Shown here one piece after another: positions 34,262-42,757 of a stretch of DNA of 64,000 bases (its first letter is position 1; the number at the start of each line of letters is the position of its first letter). The DNA is from Haloarcula nitratireducens (GTDB taxonomy: Archaea > Halobacteriota > Halobacteria > Halobacteriales > Haloarculaceae): NCBI RefSeq assembly GCF_019599505.1, contig NZ_RKLT01000001.1:248001-312000 (forward strand). The letters are read 5' to 3'. A model generated the notes under the pieces. The model was given only the letters and a program-made list of their open reading frames with translations. It did not search any database and was not told the origin of the DNA. A program made the position numbers and the translations under genes.

Positions 34262-36715
34262 TCAACCGTCGAACCGCTCGGGGTCGCGAGCGGCCTCGGC
34301 GACGTTCACCGCGGCGACGTTCTCGGCGACGTCGTGGACGCGGATCACGTCCGCGCCGCGTTCGACCGCCAGCGTCGTCCCCGCGACGGTCGCCTCCAGA
34401 CAGTCGCCCGGCTCTTCGCCGACGAGCCCGAACAGCGACTTGTGGGAGTGACCGAACAGGATCGGACAGCCCAGCGCCCGGAACTCAGAGAGCCGATCCA
34501 GCAGTTCGAAATCTTCGGCCCTGGACTTCCCGAAGCCGATACCGGGGTCGACCAGAATCTGCTCGCGGTCGAGTCCGGCCTTCTCCGCCAGCAGCACGCG
34601 CTCGGTCAACTGGTCGATGCAGTCCGTGACCACGTCGTCGTACTGGACGTCGCTATCGGGGTCGACGGGCGTCTCGATGGAGTGCATCACCACCACCGGG
34701 ACGTCGTGCTCGGCGGCGACGAGGCGCATCTCCGGGTCTTCGAGTCCGGAGACGTCGTTGAGGACGTCCGCGCCGGCGTCGAGCGCGGCGCGGGCGACGC
34801 TCGCCTTCCGCGTGTCGATAGAGAGGAGGGCATCTCGGTCGGCCAGCTCCTCGACGACCGGAACGACTCGGGCTATCTCCTCGTCGGCGGGGACGGGCTC
34901 TGCACCCGGGCGCGTGGACTCGCCGCCGATGTCGATTATGTCAGCGCCGTCGGCGATCATCTCCTCGGCGCGGGCGACGGCGTCCGCCACGGCGTCGTAC
35001 TCGCCGCCGTCGTGGAACGAGTCGGGGGTGATATTGAGGATGCCCATGACCGAGGGACCGTCCTCCCACGGGTAGCCGCGGCCGCCGTCGGGTTGCTGGA
35101 TGTCCAGCGCCTCGCGGAGTTCGTCGGCGAACGGCGAGAGGCCGTAGGGCTGGCCGGCGAGTTTCTCGGTCAGGCGCTTGTACTGGGCCATCGTCGCCAT
35201 CGTCACCACGTCCAGACGCTCCTCGTCCTGGTCGTTCAGCCCCGAGATGGCGCACTCGCCGCCCAGTGACAGCAGTTCCTCCTTGAGATACTGGGCCTGT
35301 CGAGGCTGGACCCGCGTGCGGAGGACGCGGTGGACGGCCTTCCCGCGCATCCGCCACGCGCCGGCCTCGGTGACGTGCGCGTCGTCGATGGTCTCGCGGG
35401 CCTCGTCGAGCGAGTCGACGCGCTTGGGGACGATGGCGCGCGACCACCGGTTGCGGGCCTCGCGGACCGCGTACAGCGACCCGGTGACCAGCACGGCGTC
35501 GCCGTCGTCGGCCGCGTCGAGGGCCATCTCCAGCGCGCCGGCCACGTCGCTGCGCGTCTCCACGTCGGCGGCGGTCGCCTCGCGCATCGCCTCGGCGACG
35601 ACGGTCGGCGACTCCGCGCGGTCGACGTTCGGCCGGCAGGCGATCGCGTGATCGGCGTCCGAGAGCGCCGCGGCCATGCCGACGTGGTCCTTGTCGACCA
35701 TCGCGCCGACCACGAGGTGGAGGTCGTCGTAGTCGAACGAGTCGAGCGTCTCCATCGTCCGTTCGAGGCCGCCGGGGTTGTGCGCCCCGTCCAGCACCAC
35801 GAGCGGCTCCTCGCCCATCACTTCGAAGCGGCCCGGCCAGTGGGCGTTCCGCAGACCGCGTTCCAGTTCTTCTCGGGACACGTCGGCGATCTGTCTGACC
35901 AGCGCCGCCGCGATGCCGGCGTTCTGCGCCTGATGCTCGCCCAGGAGCGGGAGGCGCGTGTCGACGGTCCAGTCGGGTCCCTCGATGGTGACCGCGCCCT
36001 CGAGGCCGTCGCGACCGTCGTAGGTGACCGCTACGTCCGCCGGGCCGTCGACCCCGCCGGTTCCGTCGCCGACGGTCACCACGTCGCCGGCGACCTCCCG
36101 AACGGCGGCGAGCGCGTCGCCGGTCGTCCCGGTCACCAGCGGCGCGCCGTCGGGCGCGACGTGGGCCTTGTCGCGGGCGATCTCCCCGACCGTGTCGCCG
36201 AGGATGTGAGTGTGTTCGAGCGTCACCGAGGTCACGGCGCTGGCCGCCGGGTCGACGACGCTCGTCGCGTCGTACTTCCCCCCGATGCCGACTTCGAGGA
36301 CGGCCACGTCCACGTCCTGCCGGTCGAACTCCCAGAGGGCCAGTGCGGTCAGCGTCTCGAAGAAGGTCGGCGACGCTCCCTCGGCCCCCGAGGTCGTGAT
36401 GTACGGCTCTGCCGTCTCGACGAACTCGACGAGAGCTGACTCAGGTACTTTGCGGCCGTTGACTCGGATGCGTTCGCGAACGTCGTCTAAGTGCGGAGAC
36501 GTGTAGAGGCCGACGTCGTATCCCGCCTCTCGGAGGCTCCGCTCGACCATTCGCGCGGTCGAGCCCTTCCCGTTGGAGCCGGCGATCTGGATACAGCGGA
36601 GGCTCTCGTGTGGGTCGTCGAGCGTGGAGAGCAACTCCCGCGTGGCGTCGGTGCCGGCCCGCGACGCGAACCGGCGCAACTCGAAGAGGAAGTTCGCGGC
36701 CTCGTGGAACTCCAT
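34262..36715 (-). CDS. folylpolyglutamate synthase / dihydropteroate synthase fusion
   Basis: This 817-residue bifunctional protein carries FolC and FolP in one chain. Residues 1 to about 425 are a Mur-ligase-like FPGS: ATP loop GSNGKGST (46-53), YTSPHLDDVRERIRVNG, LEVGIGGKYDATSV, TLEHTHILGDTVGEIARDKA and DGAHNPGG. A linker domain (about 426-545) has PKRVDSLDEARETIDDAH. From residue 557 DHPS begins (MGILNITPDSFHDGG), with GGESTRPGAEPVP, SIDTRKASVARAALDAGADV, DPGIGFGKS and HSHKSLFG. This order and linker are as described for haloarchaeal FolCP. It lies in a minus-strand gene series, with no other folate genes nearby. Confidence 0.93.
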   Translation of the reverse strand: MEFHEAANFLFELRRFASRAGTDATRELLSTLDDPHESLRCIQIAGSNGKGSTARMVERSLREAGYDVGLYTSPHLDDVRERIRVNGRKVPESALVEFVETAEPYITTSGAEGASPTFFETLTALALWEFDRQDVDVAVLEVGIGGKYDATSVVDPAASAVTSVTLEHTHILGDTVGEIARDKAHVAPDGAPLVTGTTGDALAAVREVAGDVVTVGDGTGGVDGPADVAVTYDGRDGLEGAVTIEGPDWTVDTRLPLLGEHQAQNAGIAAALVRQIADVSREELERGLRNAHWPGRFEVMGEEPLVVLDGAHNPGGLERTMETLDSFDYDDLHLVVGAMVDKDHVGMAAALSDADHAIACRPNVDRAESPTVVAEAMREATAADVETRSDVAGALEMALDAADDGDAVLVTGSLYAVREARNRWSRAIVPKRVDSLDEARETIDDAHVTEAGAWRMRGKAVHRVLRTRVQPRQAQYLKEELLSLGGECAISGLNDQDEERLDVVTMATMAQYKRLTEKLAGQPYGLSPFADELREALDIQQPDGGRGYPWEDGPSVMGILNITPDSFHDGGEYDAVADAVARAEEMIADGADIIDIGGESTRPGAEPVPADEEIARVVPVVEELADRDALLSIDTRKASVARAALDAGADVLNDVSGLEDPEMRLVAAEHDVPVVVMHSIETPVDPDSDVQYDDVVTDCIDQLTERVLLAEKAGLDREQILVDPGIGFGKSRAEDFELLDRLSEFRALGCPILFGHSHKSLFGLVGEEPGDCLEATVAGTTLAVERGADVIRVHDVAENVAAVNVAEAARDPERFDG

Positions 36716-36755
36716 GTCCCGAGTATTCAGAGCCGCGCGCTTTAGCCTGTCGGAC

Positions 36756-37586
36756 CTACCGCTCGCCGCCGTGCCCGCTCCGCATCCAGCGGACGATGGC
36801 CCCGCTCACCGCGAGGAAGGCCACGCCGAGCAGCGGCGCGACGTTGACGCTACCGGGGGTCCGAACGTCGTCCTCGTCGGCAGATATCTCGGGTTCGCTC
36901 GTCGGCGTTCCCGTCTCGCCCCCGCTCTCGCCGAGCCCCTTCGTCGGCCCGACGTAGGACTGGCCGTGGGTTCGCTCGCCGGCATCGTCCGTCTCGCTGG
37001 ACTCCTCGCCGAGGACGGTCGATGCCGACGTCTCGTCCGTCGACGACGCGGACGCTCCCGCGTCCGTCTCCGTGCCCGTGTCGGCGTCCGTATCGTCCAT
37101 ACCACCGTCGTCGCCGCCGACGCTCTTGCCTCTGCTGGTCGCGTCACGACGGCTGCCGGTCCGCTCGGCCGAGGCGACGCCGGTGTCGGTCGCCGGCGGC
37201 GGCGTCTCGGCGACCGGGCCGTCGCCGTCGTCGTCGGAGCCCCGCCGCTTGAGGAACCAGAACCCGACGGTCCCCAGTCCGGCCGCGACGAGGGTGACCC
37301 CCGCGCCGAGCAGCCCCCACTTCTTCACGGCGGACGCGGACTCCTCGTCGTCTTCGGCGGGCGCGACCGCCTCCTCCGACGCGAACGTCTCGCGCGTCGT
37401 CGTATCGACCGGCCGCGACGCCGTCGGCGGCGTCTCCGAGACGGCCCCCGCGCCGGCCGCGGCGTCCGCGCGGTCCTCCAGAGCCGCATCGAGGTCGTCG
37501 ACGACGCTGACGCCCGGAATCGCGCCGAGCACCCGCGCCGCGACGCCGGCACCGACCCGTATCCGAAGCACGGTGTATTCGCTCAT
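36756..37586 (-). CDS. membrane protein with acidic low-complexity region
   Basis: This 276-residue protein starts MSEYTVLRIRVGAGVAARVL. It has an N-terminal soluble segment, one membrane segment around 94-112 (WGLLGAGVTLVAAGLGTVGF), a long Asp/Ser/Thr/Gly-rich loop (about 116-245), and a second membrane segment near the C-terminus (VAPLLGVAFLAVSGAIV). The loop is probably disordered. The role is unknown. The family is not recognised. Confidence 0.6.
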   Translation of the reverse strand: MSEYTVLRIRVGAGVAARVLGAIPGVSVVDDLDAALEDRADAAAGAGAVSETPPTASRPVDTTTRETFASEEAVAPAEDDEESASAVKKWGLLGAGVTLVAAGLGTVGFWFLKRRGSDDDGDGPVAETPPPATDTGVASAERTGSRRDATSRGKSVGGDDGGMDDTDADTGTETDAGASASSTDETSASTVLGEESSETDDAGERTHGQSYVGPTKGLGESGGETGTPTSEPEISADEDDVRTPGSVNVAPLLGVAFLAVSGAIVRWMRSGHGGER

Positions 37587-37655
37587 GGCTGGACTGACGC
37601 ACGGCAGCGGTTTAAATCCGCGTGGCGGGACTCGCAGAAACGTGGACGCTGGCCG

Positions 37656-38192
37656 TCACGTCTCCCGCTCGACTTCGCGGGTCTCGTGGATCTCGTGAGT
37701 CTCGTGGGCGTCGGCGGCTTCGAGGGCGGTCTCGCGGCTCACGTTCGGGATCGACTCGTCGTGTTCGGCGAGCAGCGTCTGTAGTTCCGCTTCGTACTCG
37801 CGCTCCGAGAGGTCGCCCTCGACGTAGCGCTCGTCGAGGGCGGCCTTCCGCTCGTCGAGGGACGGTTCGAACCGGTCGCCCAGTCCGAGCGAGCGAAGCG
37901 GCGGGACGAACCGCTCGGCGCGGTGAAAGGCGTCCGCGGCTCCCTGATTAGTCGGGAACGACGCGCGACTGGCCAGTTCGGAGGCGAGGGCGGCGACGAA
38001 GACGACGTCGAGACCGGCCAGCAGGAGCGTCCCGAGGACGGTCGCGGCGACGATACCGAGTAACGGGCCGCCGGCCACGAGCGTCGACACGGTGGCGACG
38101 AGGCCGACGACGGCGACGCCCGCCGCTCCGAGCGTCGTCAGGACGACGCCGGCGAACAGGAGCCAGTGGCGGTTGTCGGAGACCCAGCTCAC
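37656..38192 (-). CDS. membrane protein with SHOCT-like C-terminus
   Basis: From the GTG at 38192 this is 178 residues (MSWVSDNRHWLLFAGVVLTT if GTG is read as Met). Two membrane segments (about 10-35 and 45-75) precede a soluble part. The end has the SHOCT pattern LDERYVEGDLSEREYEAELQTL (about residues 120-140 of this reading), seen in many small membrane proteins of archaea and bacteria. A TTTGTC box about 28 nt upstream supports GTG 38192; a TTG at 38219 would add nine residues. Function unknown. Confidence 0.7.
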   Translation of the reverse strand: MSWVSDNRHWLLFAGVVLTTLGAAGVAVVGLVATVSTLVAGGPLLGIVAATVLGTLLLAGLDVVFVAALASELASRASFPTNQGAADAFHRAERFVPPLRSLGLGDRFEPSLDERKAALDERYVEGDLSEREYEAELQTLLAEHDESIPNVSRETALEAADAHETHEIHETREVERET

Positions 38193-38279
38193 GCTCCCCT
38201 CTAGTCGCAGGCGAGACAAAGGCGTTGTCGTCGGGGACCGGTCGGCCGTCGTTCCGCCGCGGTCGGCAGCGCGGCGTCG

Positions 38280-39230
38280 CTAGTGGTCCTTATTGACCGG
38301 GACGTACGAGCGGCCGGAGTCGGAGAAGCGACCGAGCGTCCACTCTCGGACGGTGAGCTGTCGCTTCTTGCCGTCCTCGCGCGCCGTCTCCAGCCGTCGC
38401 TCGGTCGTCTGGAAGTAGTTGACGACGGTGACGAGGACGACGCCGCCGATGGAGTTCCCGAGCAGTACCGGGAGGACGAACTGCGTCGTCCCCACCATCA
38501 GGCTGAGCTCGCCGCCGTAGACCAGAAACAGCATCTCGGTCGCCGAGACGACGACGTGGTAGAGATTAGCAAACGGGATGGCGAGGAAGGACAGGTAGAC
38601 GAGCAGGAGCCGCGAGACGCTGTCCCGCAGCGAGAAGTCGACCCAGACGACGCCGGCGACGATGAGGCCGGCGAAGACGGCTTTGGCGAACAGCGTCCAC
38701 CACGGCGTCTCGATGGCCTTCTCGGCGAAGCCCGCGGCCGCCGCGGCGGCGTCGGGCGAGAGCACGCCGGTCGAGGCGAGCGCGAGCGCGCCGAGCGCGC
38801 CGCCGACGAGGTTCCCGAGGAGGACGAGCCCCCAGATGCGAAACAGGGCGGGGAGAGAGGAGAGGCGTTCGAGCGTGAGCGCGACCGGCGGGAGCGTGTT
38901 CTCGGTGTAGAGCTGGTAGTCCCCGAGGATGATGAAGACGAATCCCAGCGGGTACAACAGGGCGCTCAGAATCGGGTCGCCACCGGTCGAGGCGTACATC
39001 GAGGAGTACAGCAGAAACGTGATAGTGATTGCGAACCCGGCCGCGAGAGCGCTCGCGAGCAGTTCGCGCCTGCTGGACGTTATCTCGTGGTCCGCGGCGA
39101 CGATGATTCGCTGGAAGATCTCGTCGGCGGAGAATCGGTCGCGGATGGTTCGGCCCCCCGCCGGTGCCCCGCTCTGCGCGCGGTCGACCGCGTCGCGGAC
39201 GGCGCGCTCTCGGTCGGTATCCTGAGACAT
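38280..39230 (-). CDS. formate/nitrite transporter (FNT) family protein
   Basis: This 316-residue membrane protein starts MSQDTDRERAVRDAVDRAQS. Six membrane segments follow a soluble N-terminus: AGFAITITFLLYSS, PLGFVFIILGDYQLYTENTL, IWGLVLLGNLVGGALGALAL, FAKAVFAGLIVAGVVWVDF, LLVYLSFLAIPFANLYHVVV and PVLLGNSIGGVVLVTVVNYF. The fold resembles FNT channels, including YfdC-like members. The FNT motif around LGNxxGG occurs twice. The substrate ion (formate, nitrite, hydrosulfide or other) is not decidable. ATG 39230 is preferred to the GTG 6 nt upstream. Confidence 0.82.
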   Translation of the reverse strand: MSQDTDRERAVRDAVDRAQSGAPAGGRTIRDRFSADEIFQRIIVAADHEITSSRRELLASALAAGFAITITFLLYSSMYASTGGDPILSALLYPLGFVFIILGDYQLYTENTLPPVALTLERLSSLPALFRIWGLVLLGNLVGGALGALALASTGVLSPDAAAAAAGFAEKAIETPWWTLFAKAVFAGLIVAGVVWVDFSLRDSVSRLLLVYLSFLAIPFANLYHVVVSATEMLFLVYGGELSLMVGTTQFVLPVLLGNSIGGVVLVTVVNYFQTTERRLETAREDGKKRQLTVREWTLGRFSDSGRSYVPVNKDH

Positions 39231-39331
39231 GCCCACCGGTTCGAAAGCCCGTTTGAAGCGTTTTTCGAGACGGGAACCGAACGCCGTGAAGCGATATCGG
39301 ACGCGTCCTGTTTCAGCCGCGCCGGAAACGC

Positions 39332-39351
39332 CGTCAGAGCGAGCTCTGACG
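39332..39351. repeat. CGTCAGAG hairpin, copy 1
   Basis: CGTCAGAG - CGAG - CTCTGACG is a perfect 8-bp stem with a 4-nt loop, followed by AGC. The same stem, with loop CAAG and again followed by AGC, occurs at 58913-58932. It lies between the start of the FNT gene and the end of the PurN/PurH gene. Confidence 0.75.
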
Positions 39352-39354
39352 AGC

Positions 39355-39392
39355 TTCAGACACTCCCTCGCTGACGCTCAGTCGTGTCTGAA
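39355..39392. terminator. inverted repeat at the end of the PurN/PurH gene
   Basis: TTCAGACAC at 39355-39363 and GTGTCTGAA at 39384-39392 form a 9-bp stem with a 20-nt loop. The right arm lies inside the last codons of the minus-strand purine gene, whose stop is at 39378-39380. It could form in the transcript end, but no T-run accompanies it. Confidence 0.4.
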
Positions 39393-40955
39393 AGACCGCT
39401 GGCCGGTCATGACCATCGCCATGCCGTGCTCGTTCGCGGCCTCGACGACGCTCTCGTCGTTCTTCGACCCGCCGGGCTGGATGACCGCTTCGATACCGGC
39501 GTCGGCGGCGTGCTCGATGCCGTCCGGGAACGGGAAGAAGGCGTCGGAGGCCATCACCGCGCCGTCGGCGTCCTTGCCCTCGGCGTGCTCCTCGGCCTTC
39601 ATCGCGGCCAGCCGGACGGCGTCGACACGGGAGACCTGTCCCATGCCGATGCCGACCGTCTCGGTCCCCTTCGCGAAGAGGATGCCGTTGGACTTGACGT
39701 GTTTGAGCGTGTGCCACGCGAACAGCAGCGACTCGACCTGTTCGTCGGTCGGTTCGCGCTCCGTGACGACCTCCAAGTCGTCGGCGGTGAGGTGCTGGGT
39801 GTCGCGCTCTTGCACGAGGCGGCCGCCGATGAGCGGTTTCTCGGTCAGCGCGTCCGTGACCTCGAAGTTCTCGTTGACGTCCAGCACGCGGAGGTTCTCC
39901 TTCTCGAAGAGGACGTCGAGCGCCGCGTCGGTGTAACCCGGCGCGACGACGACCTCCTTGAACGAGTCGATGATCTGTTCCGCGGTGGCGGCGTCGCACT
40001 CGCGGTTGAGCGCGACGATGCCGCCGAAAGCGCTCATCGGGTCCGTCGAGAGCGCGTCGGCGTAGGCGTCCGCGAGCGAGTCGGCGGTCGCACAGCCGGC
40101 GGGGTTGGTGTGCTTGATGACGGCGGCGGCGGGCTCTTCGAACTCCTTGATGAGGTTCAGCGCCCCGTCGGCGTCGTTGTAGTTGTTGTAACTGAGCGCC
40201 TTCGCGCCCTCGTTCAACTGGTCGGCGTGGACGACGCTGGCCTCCGACACCGTCGCATCGGCGTACAGCGCGGCGTCCTGATGGGGGTTCTCCCCGTAAC
40301 GCAGGTCGGCCGCGCGGTCGTCGGAGACGACGCGTCGGGCCGGAAAGTCCCCGCCCTCGTCGCCCTCGACGCTGACGGTCCCGTCGTCGGCGACGGTGAC
40401 GCGGTCCTCGGCGAACCACTTCACGACCCGGGGATAGGCCGTGAACTCGCCCTCGTAGAGGACGCGCTCCTTCAGGTCGTCCTCGTCGTCGCCCTCGAAG
40501 ACGGGGATGGGTTCCTGCGTGACGATGGGGCCGCCGTCGACCGTCTCGTCGACGACGTGGACCGTACAGCCCGTGACCTTCACACCCGCGTCGAGTACCT
40601 GCTCGTGAGCGTCCATGCCCGCGAAGTTCGGCAGTAGCGACGGGTGGACGTTCAGCGTCGTCGGCGTCCCCTCGATGAACGTCTCGCTCAAGATACGCAT
40701 GTAGCCGTCGAGCGTCACGAGGTCGAAGTCGTACTCCGAGAGCGCGTCGAGCACTCGCTCCTCGTGATCTTCGCGGGCCTCGTCCTCGTCGCGTTCGACG
40801 ACTTCCGTCGGGATGCCGCGTTCGGCCGCCGCCTCGAGCACGGGCGCGTCGGCGTCGTTGGTCAGCACGACGGCGAACGCCGCCCCGCCCGGAGCGCGGT
40901 CGGCGATGTTCATCAGGTTTCGGCCGCGGTTGCTGGCCATGCCGGCGAGTTTCAT
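39378..40955 (-). CDS. PurN-type GAR transformylase / AICAR transformylase fusion
   Basis: This 525-residue bifunctional purine enzyme uses formyl-tetrahydrofolate. Residues 1 to about 190 are GAR transformylase: MASNRGRNL near the start, LNVHPSLLPNFAGMDAHE with Asn102 and His104, and DETVDGG with Asp140. From about 200 to the end is AICAR transformylase: LRYGENPHQDAALY, KALSYNNYNDADGAL, AAAVIKHTNPAGCATADS, VESLLFAWHTLKHVKSNGI and MASDAFFPFPDG. In bacterial PurH an IMP cyclohydrolase domain precedes the AICARFT; here PurN takes that place, so a separate cyclohydrolase (archaeal PurO type) is needed elsewhere. This arrangement is known in haloarchaea. The ATG at 40955 begins the PurN motif. 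Confidence 0.93.
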   Translation of the reverse strand: MKLAGMASNRGRNLMNIADRAPGGAAFAVVLTNDADAPVLEAAAERGIPTEVVERDEDEAREDHEERVLDALSEYDFDLVTLDGYMRILSETFIEGTPTTLNVHPSLLPNFAGMDAHEQVLDAGVKVTGCTVHVVDETVDGGPIVTQEPIPVFEGDDEDDLKERVLYEGEFTAYPRVVKWFAEDRVTVADDGTVSVEGDEGGDFPARRVVSDDRAADLRYGENPHQDAALYADATVSEASVVHADQLNEGAKALSYNNYNDADGALNLIKEFEEPAAAVIKHTNPAGCATADSLADAYADALSTDPMSAFGGIVALNRECDAATAEQIIDSFKEVVVAPGYTDAALDVLFEKENLRVLDVNENFEVTDALTEKPLIGGRLVQERDTQHLTADDLEVVTEREPTDEQVESLLFAWHTLKHVKSNGILFAKGTETVGIGMGQVSRVDAVRLAAMKAEEHAEGKDADGAVMASDAFFPFPDGIEHAADAGIEAVIQPGGSKNDESVVEAANEHGMAMVMTGQRSFRHD

Positions 40956-41102
40956 ATCCGAGTGGGGGCGCGGGGCGCGCAAAGTAGTTGCGAAACGACC
41001 GCCGGGGATTCCGACGGGAACGACGCGACTGCCGCGCTCGACAGCCGTCGCGGGCGTTCGCGTGTCGGAGTCCCTTTGTAGTCCCGCCGTCCAGTCCTCA
41101 CC

Positions 41103-41666
41103 ATGTCGAAGCTACGGTGTCAGCGCGCCGGGGCCGTCGCCGCCGTCGGGGGAGTCGTCTGGGTCGGTTGGGCCGTGGCGCTCGGACTCACGGGCAGCGA
41201 GAGCGACCCGATACTGCTCGCGGTCGTCTGCTCGACGCTCGGCGTCGTCGCCGGCCACTACGCCGTCGAGAGCTTCTACGGCGAGCGGATGAAGCGACCG
41301 GGGACCGGCGGCGCGTGGCTCGGCGTCCTCGGCGGCGCCGTCTTCGCCGTCGGCCAGTCGCTTCGGATCTTCACCGGCGGCGACCCGCAGTGGGTCGTCG
41401 GTCTCGGCGTCCTCGCGCTGGTCAGCGGTTCGATACTCGTCAGCGTCGGTCTCGTCCGGACCCGCATCCAGCCGCCGTGGATCGGCGTCCTCCTGGCCGC
41501 CGGCACCGTCGCCTTCCTCGGGTTCGACCTCTCGCCGTGGGCCGCCCTGCCGTACGGGCTGGCGTGGCTCGCGCTGGGCTGGGACCTCTATCGCTACGAC
41601 CCGCCGGACGGCCGATTCGGGGACTTAGAGGCGGACTACGGGTGGATCCAGCGGGGCTCCGAGTAG
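41103..41666 (+). CDS. small membrane protein, unknown function
   Basis: This 187-residue protein has about five to six membrane segments (GAVAAVGGVVWVGWAVAL, LLAVVCSTLGVVAGHYAV, GVLGGAVFAVGQSL, VVGLGVLALVSGSILVSVGL, WIGVLLAAGTVAFLGF). It ends in a short charged tail. No catalytic motif is seen. It is divergent from the PurN/PurH gene. Confidence 0.65.
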   Translation: MSKLRCQRAGAVAAVGGVVWVGWAVALGLTGSESDPILLAVVCSTLGVVAGHYAVESFYGERMKRPGTGGAWLGVLGGAVFAVGQSLRIFTGGDPQWVVGLGVLALVSGSILVSVGLVRTRIQPPWIGVLLAAGTVAFLGFDLSPWAALPYGLAWLALGWDLYRYDPPDGRFGDLEADYGWIQRGSE

Positions 41667-41799
41667 AACGAAGGGTTTGGGAGCGAGAGCCGGGACCGCG
41701 AGCGTCGTACCGAAAACCCGATGCTCGGGTGACCTCTGGACGCGTAGAGTGGGAAATTCCGGCGAAACTATGAGGTGGTTGCCGTGAGACGATACTGCC

Positions 41800-42756
41800 G
41801 TGCCAGACGACGAGACCGATCCAGTCGCCGCAGCACTGTCCGGTTCGACAGACCTCTACGACATCGCCGACTGGGAGCCGCGGTCGGCGCTCGACGGGGT
41901 GTCAGTCAGCCTCTACGGGCTGTTGCACGCCTCCCGGCGGTGGCTCCTCGTCGCGCTCGCGCTGTTGCTGTTCGTCGCGCAACTGGCGGCGACGGTTCTG
42001 TTGGCGATTCGCCGGCCGGAACTGGGCGTTCTCGCGGCGCTGTCGGCGGTGCCCGCGCTGGCCATCGTCGGCTACCTCTGGTACGGCGATCCGACGCATA
42101 GAGAGCCGCTCGAACCGATCGCAATCACGTTCGTCCTCTCGATTCTCTTCGCCAGCATCGCCGCGCTGGTGAACACGCTACTCAACCCGCTGTTCCAGTT
42201 CGTCCCGGTCGTCGGGATGGTGCTCTACTTCTTCCTCGTCGTCGGCCCGATCGAGGAGACGGTGAAGTGGCTCGCGGTGCGGGTCGGCGCGTTCGGCTCC
42301 ATCAACGCCGTCGTCGACGGCGTCGTCTACGGGGCCGTCGCCGGGCTCGGCTTCGCCAGCATCGAGAACGCGCTGTACATCTCACAGGGGTACACGCAAG
42401 CGCTCTCGGCCCAGGAGGGCGTGGAACCCATCGTCGCCGCGTTGCAGACGGCGACGAGCCGGGCGTTCGTCGGTCCCGGTCACGTCCTGTACTCCTCGTT
42501 CGCGGGCTACTACCTCGGACTGGCGAAGTTCAACAGCGATAACGCCGGCCCCATCGTGGTGAAGGGGATCCTCATCGCGGCGGTCATCCACGCGATCTAC
42601 AACACGTCGGTGACGTACTTGCCGCGGCTGATTCCGGGGTGGAACCTCCTGGTGTTCGTCGGTTTCGTCATCGCCTTCGACGCGGTCGTCGGCTACCTGC
42701 TGTATCGGAAGCTCAAGCGCTATCAGTCGCACTACCACCGGGCGACGAACGGCTGA
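41800..42756 (+). CDS. PrsW-type intramembrane protease
   Basis: This 318-residue protein begins at GTG 41800 (VPDDETDPVAAALSGST). It has about eight membrane segments. The PrsW/Abi-like glutamic protease motifs are visible: Glu152-Glu153 in GPIEETVKW, Glu189 in FASIENALY, His228 in GPGHVLYSSFAGYY and His264 in VIHAIYN. In PrsW these residues cleave membrane-bound anti-sigma factors; the target here is unknown since haloarchaea have no such sigma factor. A TATA-like CGAAACTATG lies about 32 nt upstream. It is convergent with the histidine kinase gene, with 1 nt between stops. Confidence 0.85.
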   Translation: MPDDETDPVAAALSGSTDLYDIADWEPRSALDGVSVSLYGLLHASRRWLLVALALLLFVAQLAATVLLAIRRPELGVLAALSAVPALAIVGYLWYGDPTHREPLEPIAITFVLSILFASIAALVNTLLNPLFQFVPVVGMVLYFFLVVGPIEETVKWLAVRVGAFGSINAVVDGVVYGAVAGLGFASIENALYISQGYTQALSAQEGVEPIVAALQTATSRAFVGPGHVLYSSFAGYYLGLAKFNSDNAGPIVVKGILIAAVIHAIYNTSVTYLPRLIPGWNLLVFVGFVIAFDAVVGYLLYRKLKRYQSHYHRATNG

Positions 42757-42757
42757 C

